Positions 20,495 to 29,925 of a DNA stretch of 64,000 nt are shown one piece after another (the stretch's first letter is position 1; each line of letters begins with the position of its first letter). Made by a program: the position numbers and the translations under genes. The DNA comes from Pseudomonas citri. Its GTDB lineage: Bacteria; Pseudomonadota; Gammaproteobacteria; Pseudomonadales; Pseudomonadaceae. The DNA is taken from contig NZ_JAODAB010000013.1 of NCBI RefSeq assembly GCF_025336485.1, positions 1 through 64,000 on the forward strand. Direction: 5' to 3'. The notes below the pieces were generated by a model. That model had not been told where the DNA came from, searched no databases, and was given only the letters and a program-made list of their open reading frames with translations.

Positions 20495-21400
20495 ATGGAT
20501 CGTCTACAAGCAATGCGGGTGTTTGTCACAGTGGTGGACCTGGGCAGCCAGTCGGCGGCGGCCGACTACCTGGAGCTGTCACGCCCGGTGGTGTCGCGGT
20601 ATCTGGCGGAGTTGGAGAACTGGGTGGGCGCCCGGCTGATGCACCGCACCACCCGCAAGCTGAGCCTGACGGCGGCCGGCCTGGAAATCCTGCCGCGCTG
20701 CCGGCAGATGCTGGAACTTTCCAGCGACATGCAAGCAGCGGTCGGCGCGCCGGACGATGCCCCGCGGGGCATGTTGCGCATCAGCTCCAGCACCTCGTTC
20801 GGCCAGGCCCAACTGGCTGCGGCAATTACCGAATACGTCACCCGGTATCCGGGAGTGAGCGTCGACCTGCAAATGCTCGATCGCATCGTGAACCTGGTGG
20901 ATGAGCGCATCGACCTGGCGATCCGCATGAGCAACGACCTGGATCCGAACCTGATCGCCCGGCGCCTCAGCATCTGCCGCTCGGTGATCTGTGCCTCGCC
21001 CGCTTACCTGCGCGAACACCCGGCACCCCGACGGGTCGAGGATCTGAGCCGGCACAACTGCCTGACCCACGCCTACGTGGGCAAGAGCCTCTGGCATTTC
21101 GAGCAGGACGGTGAACAGGTCTCGGTGCCGGTGCAGGGCAATATCAGTGGCAACGACGCCAGTACCCTGCTGCGGGCGGCCATGGCCGGTGCCGGCGTGG
21201 CGATGCTGCCCAGCTACCAGGCCGGCGTCCACATCAAGAGCGGCGAGCTGGTTCGCCTGGTGGCCCATGCCGAACCCCGGCAGATGAACATGTACGCGGT
21301 ATATACATCACGCAGGCACATGTCGTCGGCGCTGCGCAGCCTGCTGGATTTTCTGGTGCTCAGATTTCCCGAGACGCCGGAGTGGGATGTGGGCCTGTAA
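20495..21400 (+). CDS. LysR-family transcriptional regulator
   Basis: A 301-residue LTTR of the CrgA/AaeR-like subgroup. The N-terminal winged HTH (MDRLQAMRVFVTVVDLGSQSAAADYLELSRPVVSRYLAEL in two overlapping blocks) is followed by the effector domain starting near residue 90 (GMLRISSSTSFGQAQL). It is divergent from the NAD(P)-binding protein gene and probably regulates it from the shared 172-base region. The inducer is unknown. Confidence 0.87.
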   Translation: MDRLQAMRVFVTVVDLGSQSAAADYLELSRPVVSRYLAELENWVGARLMHRTTRKLSLTAAGLEILPRCRQMLELSSDMQAAVGAPDDAPRGMLRISSSTSFGQAQLAAAITEYVTRYPGVSVDLQMLDRIVNLVDERIDLAIRMSNDLDPNLIARRLSICRSVICASPAYLREHPAPRRVEDLSRHNCLTHAYVGKSLWHFEQDGEQVSVPVQGNISGNDASTLLRAAMAGAGVAMLPSYQAGVHIKSGELVRLVAHAEPRQMNMYAVYTSRRHMSSALRSLLDFLVLRFPETPEWDVGL

Positions 21401-21508
21401 GCCCTATTGGCCTCCCCAACGCTCCCGCAGGGGAGCTCTGGGATTTCACCAACAGCCCGCCCAGGGCATACTTGCCACCCTCCGCACTCCAGAACCCAGA
21501 AGCGCCCC

Positions 21509-23017
21509 ATGCGTATCCACGTCAGTTTCATCGACCGCGTTGGTATCACCCAGGAAGTCCTGGCCTTGCTCGGTGGCCGTAATCTCAATCTGGATGCCGT
21601 GGAGATGGTGCCGCCCAACGTCTACATCGATGCCCCGACCCTCAGCCCGCAAGTGCTGGATGAACTGCGCGAGGCGTTGTTCAGTGTGCGCGGCGTGCAG
21701 GCGGTCACTGTGGTGGACATCTTGCCGGGCCAGCGCCGGCACTTGCAGCTCGATGCCCTGCTGGCCGCCATGACCGATCCGGTGCTGGCCGTGGACAGCG
21801 CCGGCAAGGTGCTGCTGGCCAACCCCGCGCTGATCGCCCTGTATGGTCGAGAACCGATGGGGGAAAGCCTGGCCGAGCTGTTCAGTGACGAAGCGCTGCT
21901 GAGTACCCTGCTGGAAAGCGGCTTCCGCCTGCCGTTGCGGGAAATCACCCTCAACGGCCAGACCCTGCTGCTGGACGCCACGCCCATCACGGACGCCGGC
22001 GCGCTCCTGACGCTCTACCCGCCGAACCGCATCGGCGAACGCCTCTCCGCCCTGCACCACGATCATGCCGAAGGCTTCGACGCGCTGCTCGGCGAGTCCC
22101 CGGCGATCCGCACCCTCAAGGCCCGGGCACAACGGGTCGCGGCCCTCGATGCACCACTGTTGATCCAGGGCGAAACCGGCACCGGCAAGGAGCTGGTCGC
22201 CCGGGCCTGCCACGCCATCAGCGCCCGCCACGGTGCGCCGTTCCTGGCCCTGAACTGCGCGGCGTTGCCGGAGAACCTGGCCGAAAGCGAACTGTTCGGC
22301 TACGCCCCCGGCGCCTTCACCGGCGCGCAACGGGGCGGTAAGCCAGGGTTGATGGAACTGGCGAACCAGGGCACGGTGTTCCTCGATGAAATCGGCGAGA
22401 TGTCGCCGTACCTGCAAGCCAAGCTGCTGCGCTTTTTGAACGACGGCAGTTTCAGGCGAGTCGGCGGCGACCGGGAAATCAAGGTCAACGTGCGCATCCT
22501 CAGCGCCACCCATCGCAACCTGGAGAAAATGGTCAGCGAAGGCTCGTTCCGCGAAGACCTGTTCTATCGCCTGAACGTGCTCAACGTGGCCGTCCCGCCG
22601 CTGCGCGAGCGCGGCCAGGACATCCTGCTGCTGGCGCGTTATTTCATGCAGCAGGCCTGCGCGCAGATCCAGCGCCCGGTCTGCCGCCTCGCCCCTGGCA
22701 CCTACCCGGCGCTGCTGGGCAACCGCTGGCCGGGCAACGTGCGGCAATTGCAGAACGTGATCTTCCGCGCCGCGGCTATCTGCGAAAGCAGCCTGGTGGA
22801 CATCGGCGACCTGGACATCGCCGGCACCTCCGTGGCGCGCCAGGGCGACGTGGAAGTCGAAAGCCTGGAGCAGGCCGTGGAGACCTTCGAGAAGCACCTG
22901 CTCGAAAGCCTTTACGCCAACTACCCCTCCACCCGCCAACTTGCCAGCCGCTTGCAGACCTCCCACACGGCGATTGCCCATCGGTTGCGCAAGTACGGGA
23001 TTCCCAACAAGCCGTAG
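21509..23017 (+). CDS. gcsR: TyrR-like sigma-54 activator of glycine cleavage
   Basis: A 502-residue enhancer-binding protein: N-terminal ACT domain (RIHVSFIDRVGITQEVLALL), a PAS region (AAMTDPVLAVDSAGKVLLAN), an AAA+ domain with GETGTGKE, intact GAFTGA loop and GTVFLDEIGEM, and a C-terminal TyrR-type HTH (STRQLASRLQTSHTAIAHRL). It is a paralogue of PhhR; its position directly upstream of gcvH identifies it as GcsR, which in P. aeruginosa senses glycine and activates the gcv operon. The sites at 23057-23174 and the promoter at 23238 are its expected targets. Confidence 0.92.
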   Translation: MRIHVSFIDRVGITQEVLALLGGRNLNLDAVEMVPPNVYIDAPTLSPQVLDELREALFSVRGVQAVTVVDILPGQRRHLQLDALLAAMTDPVLAVDSAGKVLLANPALIALYGREPMGESLAELFSDEALLSTLLESGFRLPLREITLNGQTLLLDATPITDAGALLTLYPPNRIGERLSALHHDHAEGFDALLGESPAIRTLKARAQRVAALDAPLLIQGETGTGKELVARACHAISARHGAPFLALNCAALPENLAESELFGYAPGAFTGAQRGGKPGLMELANQGTVFLDEIGEMSPYLQAKLLRFLNDGSFRRVGGDREIKVNVRILSATHRNLEKMVSEGSFREDLFYRLNVLNVAVPPLRERGQDILLLARYFMQQACAQIQRPVCRLAPGTYPALLGNRWPGNVRQLQNVIFRAAAICESSLVDIGDLDIAGTSVARQGDVEVESLEQAVETFEKHLLESLYANYPSTRQLASRLQTSHTAIAHRLRKYGIPNKP

Positions 23018-23056
23018 CTCAATCCCTTTGTGACCCGCGCCAAAAACGACCTCAAC

Positions 23057-23174
23057 CGTACTGAAAGCGCTACAGTGGAACGATATCGCTACAACCGTCG
23101 GTAAACTGCGCCGGATAAGGCTTTGATCCCCCAACCTTTTTATCCTGGGCAGGCGCTGTAGCGATTTCGCTACA
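23057..23174 (+). promoter_or_regulatory. three GcsR enhancer sites
   Basis: TGTAGCGA-TT-TCGCTACA at 23157-23174 has perfect 8-bp arms. Two weaker copies with the same 18-bp plan lie at 23076-23093 (right arm exact, left arm six of eight) and 23057-23074 (right arm seven of eight). The first two are 19 bases apart, nearly two helical turns. P. aeruginosa also uses three 18-bp GcsR sites upstream of gcvH2. Confidence 0.75.
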
Positions 23175-23237
23175 CACATCATTTCCGACCCTTCAGCAAA
23201 CCGCTATAAACCATTGATAAATATGCACATATTCGTA

Positions 23238-23254
23238 TTGGCCGCATTCTTGCT
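23238..23254 (+). promoter_or_regulatory. sigma-54 promoter of gcvH operon
   Basis: TTGGCCGCATTCTTGCT has GG at 23240-23241 and GC at 23252-23253 with the required ten-base spacing, close to TGGCACG-N4-TTGC. The start point near 23265 gives a leader of about 80 bases. The gap 23018-23344 has no gene. Confidence 0.82.
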
Positions 23255-23344
23255 ATGGGCTTTAGCTGAATAGAACCATTCGGCCGGGCCAAGCCCCGTG
23301 CCTTTCTTCGCGTCCACCAGACGAATCTGGCCCCAGGAGTTTCC

Positions 23345-23728
23345 ATGAGCGAGTTGCGTTTCACTGAAGATCACGAATGGCTGCGTGCCGAAGCCGACGG
23401 CAGCGTTACTGTCGGTATTACTGCGTTTGCCCAGAACGCCTTGGGCGATGTGGTCTATGTTCAGTTACCGGAACTGCAAAGCTACGCCAAGGGTGACGAG
23501 GCCTCGACCGTGGAATCGGTGAAAGCCGCCAGCGGTGTCTACATGCCACTGGACGGTGAAGTGCTCGAAGTGAACCCGGCCCTGGAAAGCAATCCGGAAC
23601 TGGTCAACGAAGATCCGCTGGGCGAAGGCTGGTTTTTCCGATTCAAGCCAGTCAACGCCGGCGAGGTTGGCCAACTGCTGGATCAGGACGCCTACGACCG
23701 CCTGATCAAAGCCAACGCCGAAGCCTGA
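23345..23728 (+). CDS. gcvH: glycine cleavage system H protein
   Basis: Lipoyl carrier of 127 residues that shuttles the aminomethyl group between GcvP, GcvT and lipoamide dehydrogenase. The lipoylation lysine sits in ASTVESVKAASGVYMPL (about residue 64). CAGGAG precedes the ATG. First gene of the gcvH-gcvP-sdaA-gcvT operon; ten bases separate it from gcvP. Confidence 0.96.
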   Translation: MSELRFTEDHEWLRAEADGSVTVGITAFAQNALGDVVYVQLPELQSYAKGDEASTVESVKAASGVYMPLDGEVLEVNPALESNPELVNEDPLGEGWFFRFKPVNAGEVGQLLDQDAYDRLIKANAEA

Positions 23729-23738
23729 GGAGCGCAAC

Positions 23739-26588
23739 ATGACCGTTAATCTCGGCACCGCCAACGAATTCATTGCCCGCCACATTGGCCCGCGCGCCAG
23801 TGACGAGCAAGCCATGCTCGAGTGCCTGGGCTACGACTCCCTGCAAGCCCTGAGCGCCAGCGTCATCCCCGAAAGCATCAAGGGCACCAGCGTGCTGAAC
23901 ATGGGCGACGGCCAGAGCGAAGCCGATGCACTGGCCTCGATCAAGGCCATCGCCGCCAAGAACCAACTGTTCAAGACTTACATCGGCCAGGGCTACTACA
24001 ACTGCCACACGCCAGCGCCGATCCTGCGCAACCTGCTGGAAAACCCGGCCTGGTACACCGCCTACACGCCGTACCAGCCGGAAATCTCCCAGGGCCGTCT
24101 CGAAGCGCTGCTGAACTTCCAGACCCTGATCAGCGACCTCACCGGCCTGCCGATCGCCAACGCTTCCCTGCTCGACGAAGCCACCGCCGCCGCCGAAGCC
24201 ATGACCTTCTGCAAGCGCCTGAGCAAGAACAAGGGCAGCAACGCCTTCTTCGCCTCCGTACACAGCCACCCGCAAACCCTCGACGTGCTGCGCACCCGTG
24301 CCGAGCCCCTGGGCATCGACGTGGTGGTCGGCGATGAGCGCGAACTGAGCGACGTCAGTGCCTTCTTCGGCGCGTTGCTGCAATACCCGGCCAGCAACGG
24401 CGACCTGTTCGACTACCGCGAACTGACCGAACGCTTCCACGCCGCCAATGCCCTGGTGGCCGTCGCGGCTGATTTGCTGGCCCTGACAGTGCTGACCCCA
24501 CCGGGTGAATTCGGGGCCGACGTGGCCATCGGCAGCGCCCAGCGCTTCGGCGTGCCGCTGGGCTTCGGTGGCCCGCACGCGGCGTATTTCTCCACCAAGG
24601 ATGCCTTCAAGCGCGACATGCCGGGCCGCCTGGTCGGTGTCTCCGTGGACCGTTTCGGCAAGCCGGCCCTGCGCCTGGCGATGCAGACCCGCGAGCAACA
24701 CATCCGCCGCGAGAAAGCCACCAGCAACATCTGCACCGCCCAGGTGCTGCTGGCCAACATCGCCAGCATGTACGCCGTGTACCACGGGCCCAAGGGCCTG
24801 GTGCAGATTGCCAACCGCATCCACCACCTCACTGCGATCCTCGCCAAGGGCCTGGGCGCATTGGGCCTGAGCGTCGAGCAAGAAAGTTTCTTCGACACCC
24901 TGACCCTGCACACCGGCGCGCAGACCGCCGCCCTGCACGACAAGGCCCGCGCCCAGCGCATCAACCTGCGTGTGGTCGACGTGCAGCGCCTGGGCCTGTC
25001 CCTGGACGAAACCACCGGCCAGGCGGACGTCGAAGCGCTGTGGAGCCTACTGGCCGACGGCAAGGCCCTGCCAGACTTCACCGCACTGGCCGCCTCCGTG
25101 CAAAGCCGCATCCCGGCCGAACTGGTGCGTCAATCGGCGATCCTCAGCCACCCGGTGTTCAACCGCTACCATTCCGAAACCGAGCTGATGCGCTACCTGC
25201 GCAAGCTCGCCGACAAGGACCTGGCCCTGGATCGCACCATGATCCCGCTGGGTTCCTGCACCATGAAACTCAACGCCGCCAGCGAAATGATCCCGGTGAC
25301 CTGGGCCGAATTCGGCGCCCTGCACCCGTTCGCCCCAGCCGAACAGAGCGCCGGCTACCAGCAACTGACCGACGAACTGGAGGCCATGCTTTGCGCCGCC
25401 ACCGGTTACGACGCGGTGTCGCTGCAACCCAACGCCGGCTCGCAAGGTGAATACGCCGGTCTGCTGGCGATCCGCGCCTACCACCAGAGCCGTGGCGAAG
25501 AGCGTCGCGACATCTGCCTGATCCCATCCTCGGCCCACGGCACCAACCCGGCCACCGCCAACATGGCCGGCATGCGCGTGGTCGTGACCGCCTGCGATGC
25601 CCGTGGCAACGTCGACATCGAAGACCTGCGGGCCAAGGCCATCGAGCACCGCGAACACCTGGCCGCGCTGATGATCACCTACCCGTCCACCCACGGTGTG
25701 TTCGAGGAAGGCATCCGCGAGATCTGCGGCATCATTCATGACAACGGCGGCCAGGTGTACATCGACGGCGCCAACATGAACGCCATGGTCGGCCTCTGCG
25801 CCCCGGGCAAGTTCGGCGGCGACGTGTCGCACCTGAACCTGCACAAGACCTTCTGCATCCCTCACGGCGGTGGCGGCCCGGGCGTTGGCCCGATTGGCGT
25901 CAAGTCGCACCTGGCGCCGTTCCTGCCGGGCCACGCGAACATGGCGCGCAAGGAAGGCGCGGTGTGCGCGGCGCCGTTCGGCAGCGCGAGCATTTTGCCG
26001 ATCACCTGGATGTACATCCGCATGATGGGTGGCGCCGGCCTCAAGCGCGCCTCGCAACTGGCGATCCTCAACGCCAACTACATCGCCCGTCGCCTGGAAG
26101 AGCACTACCCGGTGCTCTACTCCGGCAGCAACGGCCTGGTCGCCCACGAATGCATCCTCGACCTGCGCCCGCTCAAGGACAGCAGCGGCATCAGCGTCGA
26201 TGACGTGGCCAAGCGCCTGATCGACTTCGGCTTCCACGCCCCGACCATGTCGTTCCCGGTAGCTGGCACGTTGATGATCGAGCCGACCGAAAGCGAATCC
26301 AAGGAAGAACTGGACCGCTTCTGCGACGCCATGATCTGCATCCGCGAAGAAATCCGCGCGGTGGAAAACGGCAGCCTGGACAAGGACGACAACCCGCTGA
26401 AAAACGCCCCGCACACCGCAGCGGAACTCGTCGGCGAGTGGACCCATCCCTACAGTCGCGAGCAAGCGGTGTACCCTGTCTCGTCGTTGATCGAAGGCAA
26501 GTACTGGCCGCCGGTTGGCCGGGTCGACAACGTGTTCGGCGACCGCAACCTGGTCTGCGCCTGCCCGTCGATCGAAAGTTACGCATAA
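23739..26588 (+). CDS. gcvP: glycine dehydrogenase (decarboxylating), P protein
   Basis: PLP enzyme of 949 residues that decarboxylates glycine and loads the aminomethyl group on GcvH. It is the fused single-chain form. The N-terminal half has the pseudo-active lobe (YYNCHTPAPILRNLLENP) and the C-terminal half the PLP-lysine block DVSHLNLHKTFCIPHGGGGPG, preceded by the SLQPNAGSQGEYAGLLAIR segment. GAGGAG precedes the start. A folded repeat follows before sdaA. Confidence 0.96.
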   Translation: MTVNLGTANEFIARHIGPRASDEQAMLECLGYDSLQALSASVIPESIKGTSVLNMGDGQSEADALASIKAIAAKNQLFKTYIGQGYYNCHTPAPILRNLLENPAWYTAYTPYQPEISQGRLEALLNFQTLISDLTGLPIANASLLDEATAAAEAMTFCKRLSKNKGSNAFFASVHSHPQTLDVLRTRAEPLGIDVVVGDERELSDVSAFFGALLQYPASNGDLFDYRELTERFHAANALVAVAADLLALTVLTPPGEFGADVAIGSAQRFGVPLGFGGPHAAYFSTKDAFKRDMPGRLVGVSVDRFGKPALRLAMQTREQHIRREKATSNICTAQVLLANIASMYAVYHGPKGLVQIANRIHHLTAILAKGLGALGLSVEQESFFDTLTLHTGAQTAALHDKARAQRINLRVVDVQRLGLSLDETTGQADVEALWSLLADGKALPDFTALAASVQSRIPAELVRQSAILSHPVFNRYHSETELMRYLRKLADKDLALDRTMIPLGSCTMKLNAASEMIPVTWAEFGALHPFAPAEQSAGYQQLTDELEAMLCAATGYDAVSLQPNAGSQGEYAGLLAIRAYHQSRGEERRDICLIPSSAHGTNPATANMAGMRVVVTACDARGNVDIEDLRAKAIEHREHLAALMITYPSTHGVFEEGIREICGIIHDNGGQVYIDGANMNAMVGLCAPGKFGGDVSHLNLHKTFCIPHGGGGPGVGPIGVKSHLAPFLPGHANMARKEGAVCAAPFGSASILPITWMYIRMMGGAGLKRASQLAILNANYIARRLEEHYPVLYSGSNGLVAHECILDLRPLKDSSGISVDDVAKRLIDFGFHAPTMSFPVAGTLMIEPTESESKEELDRFCDAMICIREEIRAVENGSLDKDDNPLKNAPHTAAELVGEWTHPYSREQAVYPVSSLIEGKYWPPVGRVDNVFGDRNLVCACPSIESYA

Positions 26589-26597
26589 AAGCAGCTA

Positions 26598-26668
26598 CGA
26601 GCTTCAAGTTGTAAGCTGCAAGTAAGAGTCGCTCGGCTTTTAACTTGCAGCTTGTAGCTTGCAGCTCG
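26598..26668. repeat. imperfect inverted repeat between gcvP and sdaA
   Basis: Two arms of about 28 bases pair at most positions (left from CGAGCTTCAAG, right ending GCTTGCAGCTCG) around a short loop. Built from GCTTGCAGCT-like units also seen at 30417-30487. In P. aeruginosa a glyA gene occupies this place in the operon. Confidence 0.75.
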
Positions 26669-26690
26669 AAGCGGCTCCTAGGAGTTTCAT

Positions 26691-28067
26691 ATGTCGTTAA
26701 GCGTGTTCGACCTGTTCAAGATCGGTATCGGCCCTTCCAGTTCCCATACGGTCGGCCCGATGCGCGCCGCTGCCCGTTTTGTCGAAGGGCTGCGCCGTGA
26801 TGACCTGCTCGAAACCATCACCAGCGTCAAGGTCGAGCTCTACGGCTCCCTCGGCGCCACCGGCAAGGGCCATGGCAGCGACAAGGCCGTGCTGCTGGGC
26901 CTGGAAGGTGAGCACCCCGATACCGTGGACACCGAGACCGTCACCGCCCGCCTGCAGGACATTCGCAGCAACGGTCGCTTGAACCTGCTCGGCCAACACC
27001 CCATCGAATTCAACGAAAAGCTGCACCTGGCCATGATTCGCAAGCCCCTGGCCTATCACCCCAACGGCATGATCTTCCGCGCCTTCGATGCCGCGGGATT
27101 GCAAGTGCGCAGCCGGGAGTACTACTCGGTGGGCGGCGGCTTTGTCGTCGACGAAGACGCGGCCGGTGCCGACCGTATCGTCGAAGATGCCACGCCCCTG
27201 ACATTCCCGTTCAAGAGCGCCAAGGACCTGCTGGGCCATTGCGCCACCTATGGTTTATCCATCAGCCAGGTGATGCTGACCAACGAGAGCGCCTGGCGCC
27301 CAGAAGCCGAGACCCGCGCCGGCCTGCTGAAAATCTGGCAGGTCATGCAGGATTGCGTGGCGGCCGGCTGTCGCAACGAAGGCATCCTGCCAGGCGGCTT
27401 GAAGGTCAAGCGACGGGCTGCCGCGCTGCACCGCCAGTTGTGCAAGAACCCGGAAGCGTCGCTGCGCGATCCGCTGTCGGTGCTGGATTGGGTCAACCTG
27501 TATGCCTTGGCGGTCAACGAAGAGAACGCCTTCGGCGGACGCGTCGTCACCGCACCGACCAACGGCGCGGCCGGGATCATTCCGGCGGTGCTGCATTACT
27601 ACATGCGCTTCATCCCCGGCGCCAATGAAGATGGCGTGGTGCGCTTTCTGCTGACCGCCGCCGCCATCGGCATCCTGTACAAGGAAAATGCCTCCATCTC
27701 CGGCGCCGAGGTCGGCTGCCAGGGTGAAGTCGGCGTGGCCTGCTCCATGGCCGCCGGCGCCCTTTGCGAAGTGCTGGGCGGGACAGTGCAGCAAGTGGAA
27801 AACGCGGCCGAAATCGGCATGGAACATAACCTCGGCCTGACCTGCGACCCGATCGGTGGGCTGGTGCAGGTGCCGTGTATCGAACGCAACGCCATGGGCT
27901 CGGTGAAAGCCATCAACGCGGTGCGCATGGCCATGCGCGGCGACGGGCATCACTTTGTGTCCCTCGACAAAGTCATCCGTACCATGCGCCAGACCGGCGC
28001 CGACATGAAAAGCAAATACAAGGAGACCGCTCGCGGCGGTCTGGCGGTCAACATCATCGAATGCTGA
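26691..28067 (+). CDS. sdaA: L-serine dehydratase (iron-sulfur type)
   Basis: A 458-residue single-chain [4Fe-4S] enzyme that turns L-serine into pyruvate and ammonia. N-terminal beta domain begins SVFDLFKIGIGPSSSHTVGP. Cluster cysteines are expected in the C-terminal half, where EVGCQGEVGVACSMAAGAL and LTCDPIGGLVQVPCIERNAMG are visible. TAGGAG precedes the ATG. In this operon it drains serine made from glycine, linking glycine catabolism to pyruvate. Confidence 0.95.
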   Translation: MSLSVFDLFKIGIGPSSSHTVGPMRAAARFVEGLRRDDLLETITSVKVELYGSLGATGKGHGSDKAVLLGLEGEHPDTVDTETVTARLQDIRSNGRLNLLGQHPIEFNEKLHLAMIRKPLAYHPNGMIFRAFDAAGLQVRSREYYSVGGGFVVDEDAAGADRIVEDATPLTFPFKSAKDLLGHCATYGLSISQVMLTNESAWRPEAETRAGLLKIWQVMQDCVAAGCRNEGILPGGLKVKRRAAALHRQLCKNPEASLRDPLSVLDWVNLYALAVNEENAFGGRVVTAPTNGAAGIIPAVLHYYMRFIPGANEDGVVRFLLTAAAIGILYKENASISGAEVGCQGEVGVACSMAAGALCEVLGGTVQQVENAAEIGMEHNLGLTCDPIGGLVQVPCIERNAMGSVKAINAVRMAMRGDGHHFVSLDKVIRTMRQTGADMKSKYKETARGGLAVNIIEC

Positions 28068-28098
28068 TACGCGCCCCTCTCATTTTCCAGGAGCCGAT

Positions 28099-29223
28099 AT
28101 GTCCACCGAACAACTGTTGAAAACCCCGCTGCATGCCCTGCACCTCGAACTCGGCGCACGCATGGTGCCGTTCGCCGGCTACGACATGCCGGTGCAATAC
28201 CCACTGGGCGTGATGAAAGAACACCAGCACACTCGCGAGCAGGCGGGGCTGTTCGACGTGTCCCACATGGGCCAGATCCGCCTGAGCGGTGCAGGCGCCG
28301 CCAAGGCCTTGGAAACCCTGGTGCCGGTGGATATCCTCGACCTGCCGGTGGGCATGCAGCGCTACGCCATGTTCACCAACGAGAACGGTGGCATCCTCGA
28401 CGACCTGATGGTCGCCAACCTGGGTAACGACGAGCTGTTCCTGGTGGTCAATGCCGCCTGCAAGGAACAAGACCTGGCCCACCTGCGTGCCCACATCGGC
28501 GGCCAGTGCGACATCGAGCCACTGTTCGAAGCCCGCGCCCTGCTCGCGCTGCAAGGCCCGGCCGCAGTCACCGTGCTCGCGCGCCTGGCACCACAAGTGG
28601 CGCAAATGACCTTCATGCAATTCCAGCGCGTGACGCTGCTGGGCCTGGATTGTTTCGTCAGCCGTTCGGGTTACACCGGTGAAGACGGTTTCGAAATCTC
28701 CGTTCCTGCCGCCGACTCGGAGAAACTGGCCCGCGCCCTGCTGGCCGAACCGGAAGTCGCCGCCATCGGCCTCGGTGCCCGCGACTCGCTGCGCCTGGAA
28801 GCCGGCCTGTGCCTGTACGGCCACGACATGAACAGCGAAACGACACCGATCGAAGCCAGCCTCTTGTGGGCCATCTCCAAGGTCCGCCGTGCAGACGGTG
28901 CCCGTGCCGGTGGTTTCCCGGGTGCACAAACCGTGTTCGCCCAACAACAGGGCGGCGTGCGCCGTAAACGCGTCGGCCTGCTCCCCCAGGAACGCACACC
29001 CGTGCGTGAAGGCGCGGAAATCGTCAACGAAGCCGGCGAGATCATCGGCATGGTGTGCAGCGGTGGCTTCGGCCCGACGCTGGGCGGTCCATTGGCGATG
29101 GGTTACCTGGACACCGCGTATACCGCGCTGAATACGCCAATATGGGCCATCGTGCGTGGGAAAAAGGTGTCATTGCTTGTAAGCAAAACGCCATTCGTTG
29201 CACAACGCTATTACCGCGGTTGA
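28099..29223 (+). CDS. gcvT: aminomethyltransferase (T protein)
   Basis: A 374-residue tetrahydrofolate-dependent enzyme that takes the methylene group from GcvH, releasing ammonia. The folate-binding blocks FDVSHMGQIRLSG, FVSRSGYTGEDGFEISVP and ARDSLRLEAGLCLYGHDM are present. CAGGAG precedes the start. It is the last gene of the operon, 31 bases after sdaA; lipoamide dehydrogenase is not encoded here. Confidence 0.95.
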   Translation: MSTEQLLKTPLHALHLELGARMVPFAGYDMPVQYPLGVMKEHQHTREQAGLFDVSHMGQIRLSGAGAAKALETLVPVDILDLPVGMQRYAMFTNENGGILDDLMVANLGNDELFLVVNAACKEQDLAHLRAHIGGQCDIEPLFEARALLALQGPAAVTVLARLAPQVAQMTFMQFQRVTLLGLDCFVSRSGYTGEDGFEISVPAADSEKLARALLAEPEVAAIGLGARDSLRLEAGLCLYGHDMNSETTPIEASLLWAISKVRRADGARAGGFPGAQTVFAQQQGGVRRKRVGLLPQERTPVREGAEIVNEAGEIIGMVCSGGFGPTLGGPLAMGYLDTAYTALNTPIWAIVRGKKVSLLVSKTPFVAQRYYRG

Positions 29224-29618
29224 TTAGCTGTTTCTATAAGTAACGCGGTTGTGTTATTCGTGCACTAATGTGTAACGCAACCGCCATAAAAAGGTGCATC
29301 AATTCGATATAGCACCGCGCTTATAACCCGGCTAAACAATTGAACTAACCTATCGAATAAGCCCAGGCCAGCGAAACGCGCAAAATACCGGCAAGCTGAG
29401 TAAATACGGGCGCTCCAGGGGGGGTTGTTTTTTCGTTCGGAGTTGGCGTAGAGTTTGATCACTGTGTTTGCATGGGTCGCTTGGATCGTGACCTGGGCAG
29501 TAGCCTACGAAGTTAGCTACATCCCGTTCGACGTCTCTTACTTTCCTGCAACCCAGCCCCAGTACTCTTTCCCCGGAAAGAGGCTGTCATCAATTTTAGC
29601 GTCAAAGGAAATAAGAAA
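29224..29618 (+). other. 395-bp gap and cold-shock gene leader
   Basis: No gene supported. The left half is AT-rich and should contain gcvT termination (CCGCGG...CGCGG near 29214-29266). The right half, from about 29450, is probably a long cold-shock leader: the T-rich stretch near 29425 and TTGGCG near 29444 look promoter-like, and AAGGAAA sits just before the coding start. Confidence 0.5.
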
Positions 29619-29831
29619 ATGTCTCAACGTCAGAATGGTACCGTCAAGTGGTTCAACGACGAAAAAGGTTTCGGTTTTATCACGCCTGAAAGCGGTCCGG
29701 ATCTGTTCGTACATTTCCGTGCTATTCAGGGCACCGGCTTCAAGAGCCTGAAAGAAGGCCAGAAAGTCTCTTTCGTTGCCGTGCAAGGCCAGAAAGGCAT
29801 GCAGGCTGACGAAGTTCAAGCCGAAGGCTAA
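29619..29831 (+). CDS. cold-shock protein, CspA family
   Basis: Nucleic-acid chaperone of 70 residues, a single cold-shock domain. RNP1 (KGFGFI) and RNP2 (LFVHF) are intact in GTVKWFNDEKGFGFITPESG and DLFVHFRAI. It should melt mRNA structure. AAAGGAAATAAG precedes the ATG and a strong terminator follows, so it is monocistronic. A second cold-shock domain is at 61 kb. Confidence 0.95.
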   Translation: MSQRQNGTVKWFNDEKGFGFITPESGPDLFVHFRAIQGTGFKSLKEGQKVSFVAVQGQKGMQADEVQAEG

Positions 29832-29846
29832 GCTTTCGAGCACGAG

Positions 29847-29878
29847 AAAAGCCCCTGATTGATATCAGGGGCTTTTTT
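29847..29878 (+). terminator. terminator of cold-shock gene
   Basis: Stem AAAAGCCCCTGAT / ATCAGGGGCTTTT with a four-base loop and trailing T-run, 15 bases after the stop. Confidence 0.92.
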
Positions 29879-29925
29879 ATGGGCGCAAATCCGTAGAATG
29901 GCTTCTTTTTTCATCCGAGGCCGTC

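Noticed and set aside
23018..23344. Glycine riboswitch before gcvH
   Set aside because: No tandem aptamer features were seen; the region is better explained by GcsR sites and a sigma-54 promoter.
29455..29751. Open frame in the cold-shock leader
   Set aside because: It has no domain and overlaps the certain cold-shock gene in another frame.
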